From the NCBI RefSeq assembly GCF_900106745.1, contig NZ_FNNV01000007.1:232377-296376 (forward strand): a stretch of DNA of 64,000 nucleotides, written 5' to 3'. Source of the DNA: Paenibacillus sp. CF384. GTDB taxonomy: Bacteria; Bacillota; Bacilli; Paenibacillales; Paenibacillaceae. The position numbers and the translations under genes were made by a program. Numbering within the stretch: position 1 is the stretch's first letter; each line of letters opens with the position of its first letter. This document shows positions 52,342 through 63,910 of the stretch, in pieces. The notes under the pieces are model-generated. The model did no database searches, was not told the origin of the DNA, and saw only the letters and a list, made by a program, of their open reading frames with translations.

Positions 52342-53687
52342 GCCATACGCACGAAATGTGGCAACAGGTGCTGTCGATCATTCAAACGAAGCTCAGCAAG
52401 CCAAGTTTCGACACTTGGTTTAAAGCGACTAAGGCTTCGTTTAGTGGTGATTCTACTGTCATTGTGACAGCGCCGACGACTTTTGCAGCCGAATGGCTCG
52501 AAAGCCGGTATACAAAGCTTGTGCGGACCACACTGCAGGAATATATGGGGCGCCAATATGACATTAAATTTGTCATTGAAGAGAATAAGCCGCCTGAGCC
52601 AGCAGAAATCCAACCAATCATTATGCCAACCGTGCATGTCGGGCCGGAAGAGCCCTACACGCATATGCTTAATCCCAAATATATGTTCGACACGTTCGTC
52701 ATCGGCGCCAACAACCGGTTTGCCCATGCGGCTTCTTTAGCTGTGGCCGAAGCACCGGCGAAGGCATACAATCCGCTGTTCCTATACGGCGGTGTTGGAC
52801 TAGGCAAGACGCATTTAATGCATGCGATTGGTCATTATATTTTGGAACATAACCCGAATACACGAGTTCTGTATTTATCCTCCGAGAAATTTACGAATGA
52901 GTTCATCAATGCGATTCGGGATAACAAGGGCGAAAGCTTCCGCAACAAATACCGAAACATTGACGTGCTGCTCATTGACGATATTCAGTTCCTGGCCGGC
53001 AAAGAACAAACGCAAGAAGAGTTTTTCCATACCTTTAATGCGCTGCATGAGGAACGTAAGCAAATCGTCATCTCAAGTGACCGACCGCCCAAAGAAATTC
53101 CAACCTTAGAGGAACGCCTTCGTTCCCGGTTCGAATGGGGCTTAATTACGGATATTCAGCCGCCGGATTTGGAGACGCGGATCGCCATTCTGCGTAAGAA
53201 AGCGAAAGCGGAGAATCTGGACATCCCGAACGAAGCCATGGTCTACATCGCGAGCCAGATCGATACGAATATTCGAGAGCTCGAAGGCGCATTAATCCGC
53301 GTCGTAGCCTATTCGTCACTCATTAATGAAGACATCTCGTCCCATTTGGCAGCCGAAGCACTCAAAGATATTATTCCATCAAGCCGGCCAAAAATGATCA
53401 CGATGCAGGATATCCAGCAAAAAGTTGGGGAGTTGTACGGACTCAAGCTGGAGGAATTTAAAGCGCGTAAACGTACGAAGGCAGTTGCGTTCCCAAGGCA
53501 GATCGCGATGTATCTATCCAGAGAGTTAACGGACTACTCGCTGCCAAAGATCGGGGAAGCATTCGGAGGACGCGACCATACAACCGTCATCCATGCGCAC
53601 GAGAAAATTACGCAGCAGCTGAAAGTGGATTCGGAGCTCTACAAAATCGTCCAAACGTTAACGGATAAAATTAAAAATCACACGTAA
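52335..53687 (+). CDS. dnaA: Chromosomal replication initiator DnaA (GTG start)
   Basis: A 450-residue initiator. Domain I (about 1-85) is [21 protein letters not shown], and AAA+ domain III has Walker A GGVGLGKT (152-159) and Walker [10 protein letters not shown]. Domain IV has the DNA-binding signature [23 protein letters not shown] is 7 nt before the GTG; the coding start overlaps a DnaA box. It opens oriC and regulates its own gene. Confidence 0.98.
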   Translation: MDSHTHEMWQQVLSIIQTKLSKPSFDTWFKATKASFSGDSTVIVTAPTTFAAEWLESRYTKLVRTTLQEYMGRQYDIKFVIEENKPPEPAEIQPIIMPTVHVGPEEPYTHMLNPKYMFDTFVIGANNRFAHAASLAVAEAPAKAYNPLFLYGGVGLGKTHLMHAIGHYILEHNPNTRVLYLSSEKFTNEFINAIRDNKGESFRNKYRNIDVLLIDDIQFLAGKEQTQEEFFHTFNALHEERKQIVISSDRPPKEIPTLEERLRSRFEWGLITDIQPPDLETRIAILRKKAKAENLDIPNEAMVYIASQIDTNIRELEGALIRVVAYSSLINEDISSHLAAEALKDIIPSSRPKMITMQDIQQKVGELYGLKLEEFKARKRTKAVAFPRQIAMYLSRELTDYSLPKIGEAFGGRDHTTVIHAHEKITQQLKVDSELYKIVQTLTDKIKNHT

Positions 53688-53698
53688 ATACGAAGACT

Positions 53699-53870
53699 GT
53701 GGATATAGCACAAAAAGTTATACACTACTTCAACATTTCATCAGCAAGCCTATGCACACGCTATACACATGTGGATAGGCTTGCTTTATCCGTGTTTGAA
53801 CCACTTATCCACATATTCAGGGCCCCTACTACGACTTCTACTAATATTTATTAATAAACATCATCAAATA
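53699..53870. other. oriC, right part with unwinding element and DnaA-trios
   Basis: Boxes lie at 53699-53707 (TGTGGATAT), 53718-53726, 53761-53769 and 53770-53778 (a back-to-back pair), and a perfect TTATCCACA at 53805-53813. The latter is followed by a GC patch (GGGCCCC, 53820-53826). A run of triplets ACT ACG ACT TCT ACT AAT and an AT-only stretch come next. The order box, GC patch, trios and AT tract matches the basal unwinding system of B. subtilis between dnaA and dnaN. Confidence 0.88.
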
Positions 53871-53930
53871 TAGGTGACAACGCAGCTCCTCATTCGCCGC
53901 CTTGATCCCTGCAATATAGGAGTGACATTC

Positions 53931-55073
53931 ATGAAATTAACCATTCGAAAAGATCAATTGAACGACGCGATTCAACAAGTTTCCAAAGCAACTTCCAGCA
54001 GACCGGCGATTCCTATTCTCGGTGGTATCAAAATCGACGTTACACACCAAGGTGTAACACTTACCGCCAGCGATACCGATATTTCGATTCAAAGCTTTAT
54101 TCCCGTTGAGAACGGTGAATTTGTCATTGCAAAAGTACAGAAACCAGGCAGTGTTGTATTACCGGCTAAGTTCTTCGTCGAAATCGTGAAGAAACTTCCG
54201 TCGGATGAACTCGAAATTGAAGTAAAAGAACATCACCAAACGATGATTCGCTCCGGTTCGACGGACATCCAAATGGTTGGCCTGGATCCCGAAGAATTCC
54301 CGATTCTTCCGACAGTCGAACAAAGTGAGAACATCTCTGTTCCCGGCGATCTGTTGAAATCGATGATCCGCCAAACCGTTTTCGCAGCTTCTACGAGTGA
54401 ACAAACGCCGATTTTGACCGGAGCGCTCTGGAATTTACAAGAAGGTCAACTGAAATTCGTGGCAACGGACCGCCATCGTCTGGCTAGCCGCACAGCAGCT
54501 GTCGATACCCCTGAGAATTACCGTTTCTCCAATGTTGTTATTTCAGGAAAGACACTCAATGAGTTATCCAAGCTCGTTCCGGATGATCATACACATGTGG
54601 ATATCGTTGTGGCGGACAACCAAGTGCTCTTCAAAGTGGGTAACGTATTGTTCTACTCGCGTATTTTGGACGGGACTTACCCCGACACTTCTAAAATTAT
54701 TCCGCAGCAGTTCAAAACAGAACTCGTGCTTCATACAAAAAAATTGACGGATGCGATCGATCGCGCTTATTTGATGTCGCGTGAAGAGAAAACCAACATC
54801 GTTCGCCTTATTTCGGATGAAGACGGCACGATCGAAATTTCCTCGAGCTCCACGGAACTCGGCCGCGTAACGGAGAAACTCGATGCCAAAGAAATGAACG
54901 GTGAGCAGCTTCGCATCGCCTTTAACTCCAAATATATGCTTGATGCACTGAAAGTTATCGATAGCGAGTATTTGTTTATCGGATTTAACGGCGCTATGAG
55001 CCCGATCATCATTAAGCCGACCGATCACCCGCACAGCCTGCACCTCATCTTGCCATACCGGACGACAGGCTAA
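53931..55073 (+). CDS. dnaN: DNA polymerase III beta sliding clamp
   Basis: A 380-residue clamp opening MKLTIRKDQLNDAIQQVSKA and ending with the conserved LPYRTTG. The three-domain fold keeps polymerase on DNA. TAGGAG lies 9 nt before the ATG at 53931; an upstream in-frame GTG at 53874 has no family support. Confidence 0.98.
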   Translation: MKLTIRKDQLNDAIQQVSKATSSRPAIPILGGIKIDVTHQGVTLTASDTDISIQSFIPVENGEFVIAKVQKPGSVVLPAKFFVEIVKKLPSDELEIEVKEHHQTMIRSGSTDIQMVGLDPEEFPILPTVEQSENISVPGDLLKSMIRQTVFAASTSEQTPILTGALWNLQEGQLKFVATDRHRLASRTAAVDTPENYRFSNVVISGKTLNELSKLVPDDHTHVDIVVADNQVLFKVGNVLFYSRILDGTYPDTSKIIPQQFKTELVLHTKKLTDAIDRAYLMSREEKTNIVRLISDEDGTIEISSSSTELGRVTEKLDAKEMNGEQLRIAFNSKYMLDALKVIDSEYLFIGFNGAMSPIIIKPTDHPHSLHLILPYRTTG

Positions 55074-55090
55074 AGAAGGAGAATGAAACG

Positions 55091-55306
55091 ATGAAAGAAA
55101 TAGGGATTTCGACAGAATATATTGCACTCGGACAGTTCCTGAAGCTGTCGGACTGCATTGATTCCGGCGGGGCAGCCAAATTCTTCTTGCAGGAGAACGA
55201 GGTACTGATTAACGGGGAGCCGGACGACCGCCGCGGCCGCAAATTGTACACCGGCGATAAGATTGATGTGAAAGGGTTCGGCAGCTTTACGATAGTGAAA
55301 CGGTAA
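55091..55306 (+). CDS. yaaA: S4-domain RNA-binding protein YaaA
   Basis: A 71-residue protein consisting of one S4 domain (FLKLSDCIDSGGAAKFFLQE, VLINGEPDDRRGRKL). This is the small S4 protein always found between dnaN and recF, proposed to act in ribosome assembly. It starts 17 nt after dnaN with GAAGGAG upstream. Confidence 0.93.
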   Translation: MKEIGISTEYIALGQFLKLSDCIDSGGAAKFFLQENEVLINGEPDDRRGRKLYTGDKIDVKGFGSFTIVKR

Positions 55307-55352
55307 TGCAGCAAGCCAAACAGCTTGTCAGCAGTAACCGGGGGGCATCTAA

Positions 55353-56462
55353 ATGCGATTAACATCCATTCAATTGCAGCATTATCGCAATTACGAGCAT
55401 ATTGAGCTTGCGACTGACAGTCAGGTCAACTTGTTTGTCGGTCGCAACGCACAAGGTAAGACCAATCTGCTGGAAGCCATTTTCGTGCTGGCTCTGACGA
55501 AGTCTCACCGTACGAGCAAGGACAAAGAGCTAATCGGCTGGCAATCTTCTGAAGCGCGGATCCGGGGTGTAGTGGAGAAACGATATGGTCCGCTCACGCT
55601 GGATCTCTCTTTGTCTACGCAGGGGAAGAAAGCGAAGATAAACGGCCTGGAGCAGCGCAAGCTCAGCGAGTTTGTCGGATCGCTTAATGTCGTCATGTTC
55701 GCTCCTGAGGATTTGGAAATCGTAAAAGGCACGCCGGGCATCCGAAGACGGTTTCTGGATATGGAAATCGGCCAGGTTCAGCCCGGTTATTTGCATGCAC
55801 TGGGTCAATACAGCAAAGTGCTTGTGCAGCGCAATAATTACTTGAAAACAGCATCGCCCGGAAACGCCAATCAGGCCATGATGGATGTCTGGAATATGCA
55901 GCTTGCAGAGTATGGTGTTAAAATTGTGAAAAAAAGGCAAAACTTCATAGAGAAGCTCCAGAAATGGGCGCAGCAGATTCATGCTGGCATAACCGCCGGC
56001 ACCGAAGAGCTGACCATTGTATATCGACCCTCGTTCGAAAGTGACGGGGCCGAAGATGAATCTATATTATTTGAGCAATTTATGATAAAGTTAACACAAG
56101 TAAAGGATCAGGAGCTTCGTCGTGGTATGACGCTCGTTGGTCCTCATCGTGATGACATGGCCTTTTTTATAAATGGCAAAGAAGCCTCAGTTTATGGGTC
56201 GCAGGGCCAGCAGCGAACGACAGCCTTATCGCTGAAATTAGCTGAGATTGAACTTATCCATGAAGAAATCGGCGAGTACCCTTTGCTGCTGCTCGATGAT
56301 GTTTTATCCGAGCTGGACCAGCACCGGCAAACGCAGCTTATAGAAACTTTTCAAAGTAAAGTGCAGACCTTTATTACGACGACCGGGCTTGAAAGCGTTA
56401 ATATCAGCAAGCTCCATGATTCCCGCGTGTACCAGGTGAAGGACGGTCATGTCGAACAGTAA
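55353..56462 (+). CDS. recF: DNA repair ATPase RecF
   Basis: A 369-residue SMC-like ATPase. Walker A is GRNAQGKTNLLEA (about 30-42), the signature is GSQGQQRTTALSLKLAE, and Walker B is LLLLDDVLSELD. It helps load RecA at gaps. GGGGG lies 8 nt before the ATG, 46 nt after yaaA. Confidence 0.97.
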   Translation: MRLTSIQLQHYRNYEHIELATDSQVNLFVGRNAQGKTNLLEAIFVLALTKSHRTSKDKELIGWQSSEARIRGVVEKRYGPLTLDLSLSTQGKKAKINGLEQRKLSEFVGSLNVVMFAPEDLEIVKGTPGIRRRFLDMEIGQVQPGYLHALGQYSKVLVQRNNYLKTASPGNANQAMMDVWNMQLAEYGVKIVKKRQNFIEKLQKWAQQIHAGITAGTEELTIVYRPSFESDGAEDESILFEQFMIKLTQVKDQELRRGMTLVGPHRDDMAFFINGKEASVYGSQGQQRTTALSLKLAEIELIHEEIGEYPLLLLDDVLSELDQHRQTQLIETFQSKVQTFITTTGLESVNISKLHDSRVYQVKDGHVEQ

Positions 56463-56495
56463 GCCTTAAGGCGTTGCCTATGAGAGGTGGAGGCT

Positions 56496-56744
56496 ATGTA
56501 CATTCATTTGGGCGGAGAAAAAATTATTCGTGCTACGGAACTGGTAGCTATATTTGATATCTCAATCGAGCAGTCCTCCAAGCTGTCCAAGCAATTCGTC
56601 GCACAGGCTCGGAAGCGCAAAGACGTTGAAGTTATAGGAGAAGAAGAAGCGAAATCCATCGTAGTGACCGAGCATAAGATCTACTATTCGCCGATTTCAT
56701 CCTCAACGCTGAAGAAACGATCGCACCATTTTGCGACCAACTAA
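56496..56744 (+). CDS. remB: Extracellular matrix regulator RemB (DUF370)
   Basis: An 82-residue RemA/RemB-type DNA-binding protein opening MYIHLGGEKIIRATELVAIFD. The family acts on biofilm and osmoprotection genes in B. subtilis, where remB (yaaB) occupies the same place between recF and gyrB. A GTG nine bases upstream is in frame but lies inside the ribosome site, so the ATG at 56496 is used. Confidence 0.92.
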   Translation: MYIHLGGEKIIRATELVAIFDISIEQSSKLSKQFVAQARKRKDVEVIGEEEAKSIVVTEHKIYYSPISSSTLKKRSHHFATN

Positions 56745-56793
56745 GGGTCGTACAACGGGAATGGATTTGCAGCATTAGATGCGGCAAGAGTAG

Positions 56794-58728
<1,935 letters not shown>

Positions 58729-58741
58729 AGCGTTACAAACA

Positions 58742-58771
58742 ACAAGCCGTCCGGCGATTCGGGCGGCTTGT
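58742..58771. terminator. Bidirectional terminator between gyrB and the ATP-grasp gene
   Basis: ACAAGCCGTCCG and CGGGCGGCTTGT form a 12-bp stem with one wobble pair around GCGATT. It ends two bases before the stop codon of the convergent gene. Confidence 0.8.
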
Positions 58772-58772
58772 G

Positions 58773-59528
58773 TTATTTCTTCTTGCGATTATTTGCTGCG
58801 TGGTAGCGATAAATGCGGCGGAAGATGTCCTTATCCGCCAGCTTTCGGAAGATATAAGGGTCAGGCATTGTATTGACCTCAAGGATCCAAGGTCTGAAGG
58901 ATTGATCAATGGCCAGATCCAGACCTATTTCCTTAATCCCCTTATACGTAGTCTGCATTTGATGAGCGGTGGCTACACCTAGTTCCGCTAACCATTCTTG
59001 ATAGCTGGCAATTTGCGCAGTAGAAAGATGGGAGCGCATCAGCTTCTCAAAGGACATTGCAGTACCGCCATTATGACAGTTGGTTACCACTTTAGTGGGA
59101 TCGCTGACTCTGCCGATGACCCCGGTTGTGACCCATTGCTGCTTCAGGTTGTGCTGAACCATGACGCGGACATCGAATCTTTTTTTGTCATAGGTCAGTA
59201 AATGGATGCCTTGCTGGATCAAATATTTCCGTCCCTTAATGACTTGCCCCAGAGAACGTGCCATCGTTTCAAACGAAGCAAAGCTTTGCAGTTTCGTTCC
59301 AAGCTGATAAGTGTACGTATGATCGGCTGTTTTCTCCACTCGAATGACGCCGTTGCCGAATGTGCCGTGATCGGGTTTTACATAAACCATTTCAAACTCA
59401 TTGAGCATCAGCTCAAGGTCAGACGTGCTCCACACTTTGGTGAGTGGAATACGTTGACGTAATTCGTCCGAATGCAGCAGTACGTTTGTTTTCTCCAATT
59501 TGCTTCTCACGCGTTGAATGGCCAACAA
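58773..59528 (-). CDS. YheC/YheD-type ATP-grasp protein, spore-coat associated
   Basis: A 251-residue ATP-grasp protein. Recognisable segments are YVKPDHGTFGNGVIRVEK, LIQQGI, RFDVRVMVQHN and the metal-binding end IGLDLAIDQSFRPWILEVNTMPDP. YheC/YheD proteins are found on Bacillus spores; substrate unknown. The start is taken as TTG at 59528 with GGAAGG 7 nt upstream. The frame stays open further upstream, and an apparent one-base shift at 59595-59598 would join it to an ATG at 59718, so the N-terminus is uncertain. Confidence 0.8.
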   Translation of the reverse strand: MLAIQRVRSKLEKTNVLLHSDELRQRIPLTKVWSTSDLELMLNEFEMVYVKPDHGTFGNGVIRVEKTADHTYTYQLGTKLQSFASFETMARSLGQVIKGRKYLIQQGIHLLTYDKKRFDVRVMVQHNLKQQWVTTGVIGRVSDPTKVVTNCHNGGTAMSFEKLMRSHLSTAQIASYQEWLAELGVATAHQMQTTYKGIKEIGLDLAIDQSFRPWILEVNTMPDPYIFRKLADKDIFRRIYRYHAANNRKKK

Positions 59529-59716
59529 GGTCCCGCCTTCCAGAGGGGTAATAGGTCGTGTATGAAAGCCCCAGCCTGCAGGAGACAGAGGTTGAAAACG
59601 ATGTTATAATAGGGATAATGCCTATTTTTGCTTCTGTGCTAGAAGCCCTAATAAATGCACTTGGAATGAAATAAGCTTCTTCGCTCACAAGGACGGCAAC
59701 AGCCGTTTCACCTCGC

Positions 59717-59866
59717 ATGTTAGATTATGGCGGAGAACGGTCCATGGAGTGGGCGAATACCTACGTTTTGCGAAAGTTTGTTGCAGGGCGGATGCCTGAA
59801 ATCAACTTTATTGCCGGCAAACGTTTAAGGATGGCTGGATTGAGAAAAAACTATAATGGATTCTAG
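59717..59866 (+). CDS. Doubtful 49-residue ORF upstream of gyrA
   Basis: A short basic frame (MLDYGGERSMEWANTYVLRK...) on the plus strand between the ATP-grasp gene and gyrA. It lacks a ribosome site, but its composition is protein-like. It could be a small gene, a remnant, or chance. The rest of 59529-59962 holds the gyrA upstream region and no other clear gene. Confidence 0.25.
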   Translation: MLDYGGERSMEWANTYVLRKFVAGRMPEINFIAGKRLRMAGLRKNYNGF

Positions 59867-59962
59867 TATTCTGTTATACGAATTATCCCTGCTTTCGTCA
59901 TGCGGACAACGCTGTAATCGCATTCGAAGGCTCATGTTATAAGCAACCCTAGGAGGTCAACG

Positions 59963-62461
59963 ATGGCGGAAGAGAACAATCTGCAAGTAAGGGATCGCGA
60001 TATCGGTACTGAGATGCGCGAATCGTTTATGGATTATGCAATGAGTATCATCGTTAGCCGCGCACTTCCGGATGTACGAGATGGACTGAAACCGGTTCAC
60101 CGCCGGATTCTCTTTGCGATGTCCGAGCTTGGCATGTCCCCGGACAAGCCATACAAGAAGTCGGCCAGAATCGTCGGCGAAGTTATCGGTAAGTACCATC
60201 CGCATGGTGACTCTGCCGTATACGAGACCATGGTCCGGATGGCACAAGATTTCTCGCTGCGTTATATGCTCATCGATGGTCATGGCAACTTCGGTTCCAT
60301 TGACGGCGATATGGCGGCAGCCATGCGTTATACAGAAGCACGTTTGTCCAAGATTGCGATGGAGATGCTTCGCGATATCAATAAAGAAACGGTCGATTAC
60401 ATTCCCAACTATGATGGCGAAGAGCATGAACCAAAAGTGCTTCCTGCCCGTTTCCCGAATCTCTTGGTAAATGGATTGACAGGAATTGCAGTAGGTATGG
60501 CTACCAACATTCCGCCGCATAACTTGACTGAAGTTATCAATGGGGTTCAAGCGCTTATTCAGAACCCTGATATCACTCCGATCGAGCTGATGGATTATAT
60601 CAAGGGGCCGGACTTCCCAACTGCCGGGTTCGTAATGGGACGCGAAGGGATGCGTCAAGCTTATACAACAGGCCGCGGATCCGTCACCATGCGTGCTCGT
60701 GCAACAATTGAGGAGAATGGCGGTAAAGCTCGGATTATCGTGCATGAGCTGCCTTACCAGGTTGTCAAAGCAAGACTTGTCGAGAAAATCGCAGAGCTTG
60801 TTCGCGAGAAGAAGATCGAAGGTATTACCGATCTTCGTGATGAGTCCGACCGTAACGGTATGCGTGTTGTCATTGAGCTTCGCCGCGACGTGACACCAAC
60901 TGTTGTACTGAACAATTTATACAAACAAACGCAGATGCAGATGAACTTCGGCTTCAATATGCTTGCACTTGTTAAAGGCGAGCCGCGTACGCTCAATCTG
61001 CGTGATATTTTGTATTACTACTTAGAGCATCAAATCGAAGTCATTCGCCGTCGTACGGAGTTTGACCTGAAGAAAGCTCAAGCACGTGCTCACATTCTGG
61101 AAGGCTTGCGTATTGCTCTTGATCATCTTGATGAAGTCATCAAGTTGATTCGTGCATCGCAAACAACAGAAGAAGCTAGAGAAGGTTTGATTTCACGCTT
61201 TAGCCTAAGCTTCGATCAAGCACAAGCTATTCTCGACATGCGTTTGCAGCGTCTGACAGGACTCGAGCGCGACAAAATCGAAGCCGAGTATGCAGAACTG
61301 CTTCGCAAAATCGCGGAATTCCAAGCGATTCTTGCTGATGAGCAGCTTGTTCTGCAAATCATCAACGAAGAGCTCGAAGAAGTGAAAGAGAAGTTCGGCG
61401 ATGAGCGCCGTACAGAGCTGATGGTTAGTGAAGATGAGATCTTGGATGAAGATCTGATCCCTCGCGAAGATGTCATTATCTCGGTTACGCACTCCGGTTA
61501 TGTGAAGCGTCTGCCCGTTACCACTTACCGCAGCCAGAAACGCGGCGGCAAAGGTGTTATCGGAATGGATACGAAGGATACCGACTTCGTCGAGCATCTG
61601 TTTGTATCGAACACGCATCACTTCCTTCTCTTCTTTACGAATAAAGGGAAAGTGTACCGCCTGAAGGCTTACGAGATTCCGGATCTCAGCCGTACGGCAC
61701 GTGGGACACCAATCATTAACTTGATTCAAATCGAGCAAGGAGAAACCGTTAATGCGGTTATCCCGGTTGAATCGTTCGAGCCGGATCGGTTCTTGTTCTT
61801 TGCAACGAAACAGGGCATCGTGAAGAAAACGCCTCTTGATGACTATTCGAATATTCGTAAAGTCGGACTTATCGCGATTAATCTGCGCGATGATGATGAC
61901 CTGATCGGCGTGAAGCTGACGGATGGCACGAAAGAAATCATTATGGGCACGAGCCAAGGGATGTCTATCCGATTCCCAGAGACTGATGTTCGTCCAATGG
62001 GACGTTCGGCGACAGGGGTTAAGGGGATTAGCTCTGATGACGACGATCAGGTAATCGGTATGGATGTCGTAGAGCCGGAGAATGAGGTATTGATCGTTAC
62101 AGCCAATGGTTACGGTAAACGTACACCGGTAAGTGAGTATCGGAGCCAAAGCCGTGGCGGTAAAGGGATCAAGACGCTTAATGTTACGGAGAGAAATGGA
62201 GCCATTGTCAGCTTGAAAGTCGTACAAAACGACGAGGATCTGATGATCATGACATCCGGAGGCACGCTCATTCGTATGAGCATGGCCGGCATCTCTACGA
62301 TGGGCCGTAACACGCAAGGGGTTCGACTCATCAACATTCGTGAAGATGACTCTGTTGCGACGGTTACGCGAGTGGCGCGCAATGACGAATCAGACAATAG
62401 TGATGAAGAGCTAGATGGTGAGGAGACAGAAGGAACGTCCTCCACTGAAGAACAGTCATAA
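59963..62461 (+). CDS. gyrA: DNA gyrase subunit A
   Basis: An 832-residue gyrase breakage-reunion subunit. Catalytic Tyr123 is in [10 protein letters not shown]. The quinolone-determining stretch [10 protein letters not shown] has Ser84 and Glu88, the unmutated state. The C-terminal half is a six-bladed beta-pinwheel (blades near [19 protein letters not shown] and NGYGKRTPV) with the GyrA box QKRGGKG. The tail is acidic ([19 protein letters not shown]). AGGAGG lies 6-7 nt before the ATG. Confidence 0.98.
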   Translation: MAEENNLQVRDRDIGTEMRESFMDYAMSIIVSRALPDVRDGLKPVHRRILFAMSELGMSPDKPYKKSARIVGEVIGKYHPHGDSAVYETMVRMAQDFSLRYMLIDGHGNFGSIDGDMAAAMRYTEARLSKIAMEMLRDINKETVDYIPNYDGEEHEPKVLPARFPNLLVNGLTGIAVGMATNIPPHNLTEVINGVQALIQNPDITPIELMDYIKGPDFPTAGFVMGREGMRQAYTTGRGSVTMRARATIEENGGKARIIVHELPYQVVKARLVEKIAELVREKKIEGITDLRDESDRNGMRVVIELRRDVTPTVVLNNLYKQTQMQMNFGFNMLALVKGEPRTLNLRDILYYYLEHQIEVIRRRTEFDLKKAQARAHILEGLRIALDHLDEVIKLIRASQTTEEAREGLISRFSLSFDQAQAILDMRLQRLTGLERDKIEAEYAELLRKIAEFQAILADEQLVLQIINEELEEVKEKFGDERRTELMVSEDEILDEDLIPREDVIISVTHSGYVKRLPVTTYRSQKRGGKGVIGMDTKDTDFVEHLFVSNTHHFLLFFTNKGKVYRLKAYEIPDLSRTARGTPIINLIQIEQGETVNAVIPVESFEPDRFLFFATKQGIVKKTPLDDYSNIRKVGLIAINLRDDDDLIGVKLTDGTKEIIMGTSQGMSIRFPETDVRPMGRSATGVKGISSDDDDQVIGMDVVEPENEVLIVTANGYGKRTPVSEYRSQSRGGKGIKTLNVTERNGAIVSLKVVQNDEDLMIMTSGGTLIRMSMAGISTMGRNTQGVRLINIREDDSVATVTRVARNDESDNSDEELDGEETEGTSSTEEQS

Positions 62462-62500
62462 ATAAAGAGAAGATAATCACAGGCATCGTGGAGGAGAGCT

Positions 62501-63586
62501 ATGGGGACAGTAGCGATTTCGCAAGTAAAGCTTGGGGACAAAATTGCACAAGACGTTCTCACCCCGCTTGGCAGTGTGCTTTTGCATAAAGGTAAAGTGG
62601 TAACTCCACGTGAGTATGATATATTGCATGCCTTCCTTGTACCCGCTGTTTATATCGACTCGCCAGGGGATAAGAAGGAAGCAGAGGAAGCAGCACAAGA
62701 GAAACATGTAGAATCGGGCAAAGAAAGTTCGAGCAAATCGGGATTGTTGGAGCAGTATGACCTAACGGTTGTGCTGCTCAAGAAAGTATTCAATCAGATG
62801 ATGAGCGGAATGGCACTGCCGATTCTTGATTTGCGTAATCAGCTGGAAGCACTGCTTGCGCATAGTCATGATTATAAGATGATGACTTTCTCTCCGCAGA
62901 ATGTCCCGAATGAGGATTATCTGTTTCACAAAAGCGTGATGTCGGCTTTAAGCTGCTATATGCTCGCACAGTGGAATAACCTCCCTAAGAAGGACTGGAT
63001 GCAATCGGCGTTCGCCGGGCTGCTTCATGATATCGGCAACGCCAAGGTAGACCGTAACATCCTCAACAAACCTACGAAGCTGACGGCTGAGGAAGTAGAG
63101 GATATGAAACGACATACTGTTCTTGGATATCAGCTGCTCAAGAATGCTACAGCAATCAATGAAGGTGTGAAGCTGGCAGCACTTCAGCATCATGAACGAT
63201 ATGACGGAAGCGGTTATCCTCTTGGTATCGGGTCGGAGAAAATCCATCCTTATGCTAAGTTTGTAGCGATCTCGGATATCTTCAATGCCATGACGATGAA
63301 ACGCGCCTACCGTAAAGCGACTTCACCTTACTTAGTGCTCGAGCAGCTGCTGCAGGACTCATTCGGCAAGCTGGACCCTGCCTACGTACGGATCTTTATC
63401 GATAAGGCTACTCAGTTTAATAATGGAACAGTCGTACGGCTGAATGACGATCGTATCGGTGAGATTGTTTTCTCAGACAGGAATCATCCAACAAGGCCAT
63501 GGGTTTCTGTAGCCGGAACGATCGTGAATCTCATTACCGAACGACAGCTCTATATAGAAGAAGTAATGACGAGAAACAATAAATAA
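62501..63586 (+). CDS. HD-GYP domain phosphodiesterase
   Basis: A 361-residue protein. It has an N-terminal DUF3391-like region and a charged linker (about 60-85). The HD-GYP core (about 130-320) has FHKSVMSALSC, LLHDIGNAKVD, HHERYDGSGYPLG and FNAMTMKRAYR, with intact metal residues. Such enzymes degrade cyclic di-GMP. GGAGGAG precedes the ATG. It is 39 nt after gyrA with no terminator between, so the two may be co-transcribed. Confidence 0.9.
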   Translation: MGTVAISQVKLGDKIAQDVLTPLGSVLLHKGKVVTPREYDILHAFLVPAVYIDSPGDKKEAEEAAQEKHVESGKESSSKSGLLEQYDLTVVLLKKVFNQMMSGMALPILDLRNQLEALLAHSHDYKMMTFSPQNVPNEDYLFHKSVMSALSCYMLAQWNNLPKKDWMQSAFAGLLHDIGNAKVDRNILNKPTKLTAEEVEDMKRHTVLGYQLLKNATAINEGVKLAALQHHERYDGSGYPLGIGSEKIHPYAKFVAISDIFNAMTMKRAYRKATSPYLVLEQLLQDSFGKLDPAYVRIFIDKATQFNNGTVVRLNDDRIGEIVFSDRNHPTRPWVSVAGTIVNLITERQLYIEEVMTRNNK

Positions 63587-63621
63587 AATGAATTTGAAAT
63601 AATGGTTGACCTGGTTTGTTG

Positions 63622-63675
63622 AACTGTGTTATATTACTTCTTGCCGCTTTTGAGGCAAAGGAATATAACACAGTT
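63622..63675 (+). terminator. Strong terminator after the HD-GYP gene
   Basis: AACTGTGTTATATT and AATATAACACAGTT form a perfect 14-bp stem with an inner TTGCC/GGCAA stem, followed by T7 and more T. It insulates the rRNA operon from upstream transcription. A TTGACC (63606) and TATATT (63630) spaced 18 nt overlap its left arm. Confidence 0.93.
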
Positions 63676-63701
63676 TTTTATTTGAAAGAATAAAAAAAAG
63701 C

Positions 63702-63731
63702 TTGCAATCAGGTAAGCGAATGTGATATATT
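63702..63731 (+). promoter_or_regulatory. Probable rRNA operon promoter
   Basis: TTGCAA (63702-63707) and TATATT (63726-63731) are separated by 18 nt, about 180 nt before the mature 16S 5' end. The leader contains CTTGAAAACTGAACA near 63782, usual in Bacillales rRNA leaders. The -35 is imperfect. Nothing protein-coding is seen in 63587-63910. Confidence 0.6.
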
Positions 63732-63910
63732 AATCAAGTCGCCGCTGAGACATAGGCGCACAAACATGAAGTACTTGTTCCTTGAAAACTGAACAATGAG
63801 CGACCAGTCAAATGGTCATAAATCGCGAAATTAACGTTTCGCAAAGCTAGTTTTTTGAATGAGCTAACAAGCGAATTCTTAAAAATGGCCAAGCCTTCGG
63901 GCTTACCACT

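Noticed and set aside
61205..62317. A 370-codon open frame antisense to gyrA
   Set aside because: It mirrors the codon pattern of gyrA and lacks any start signal or family features.
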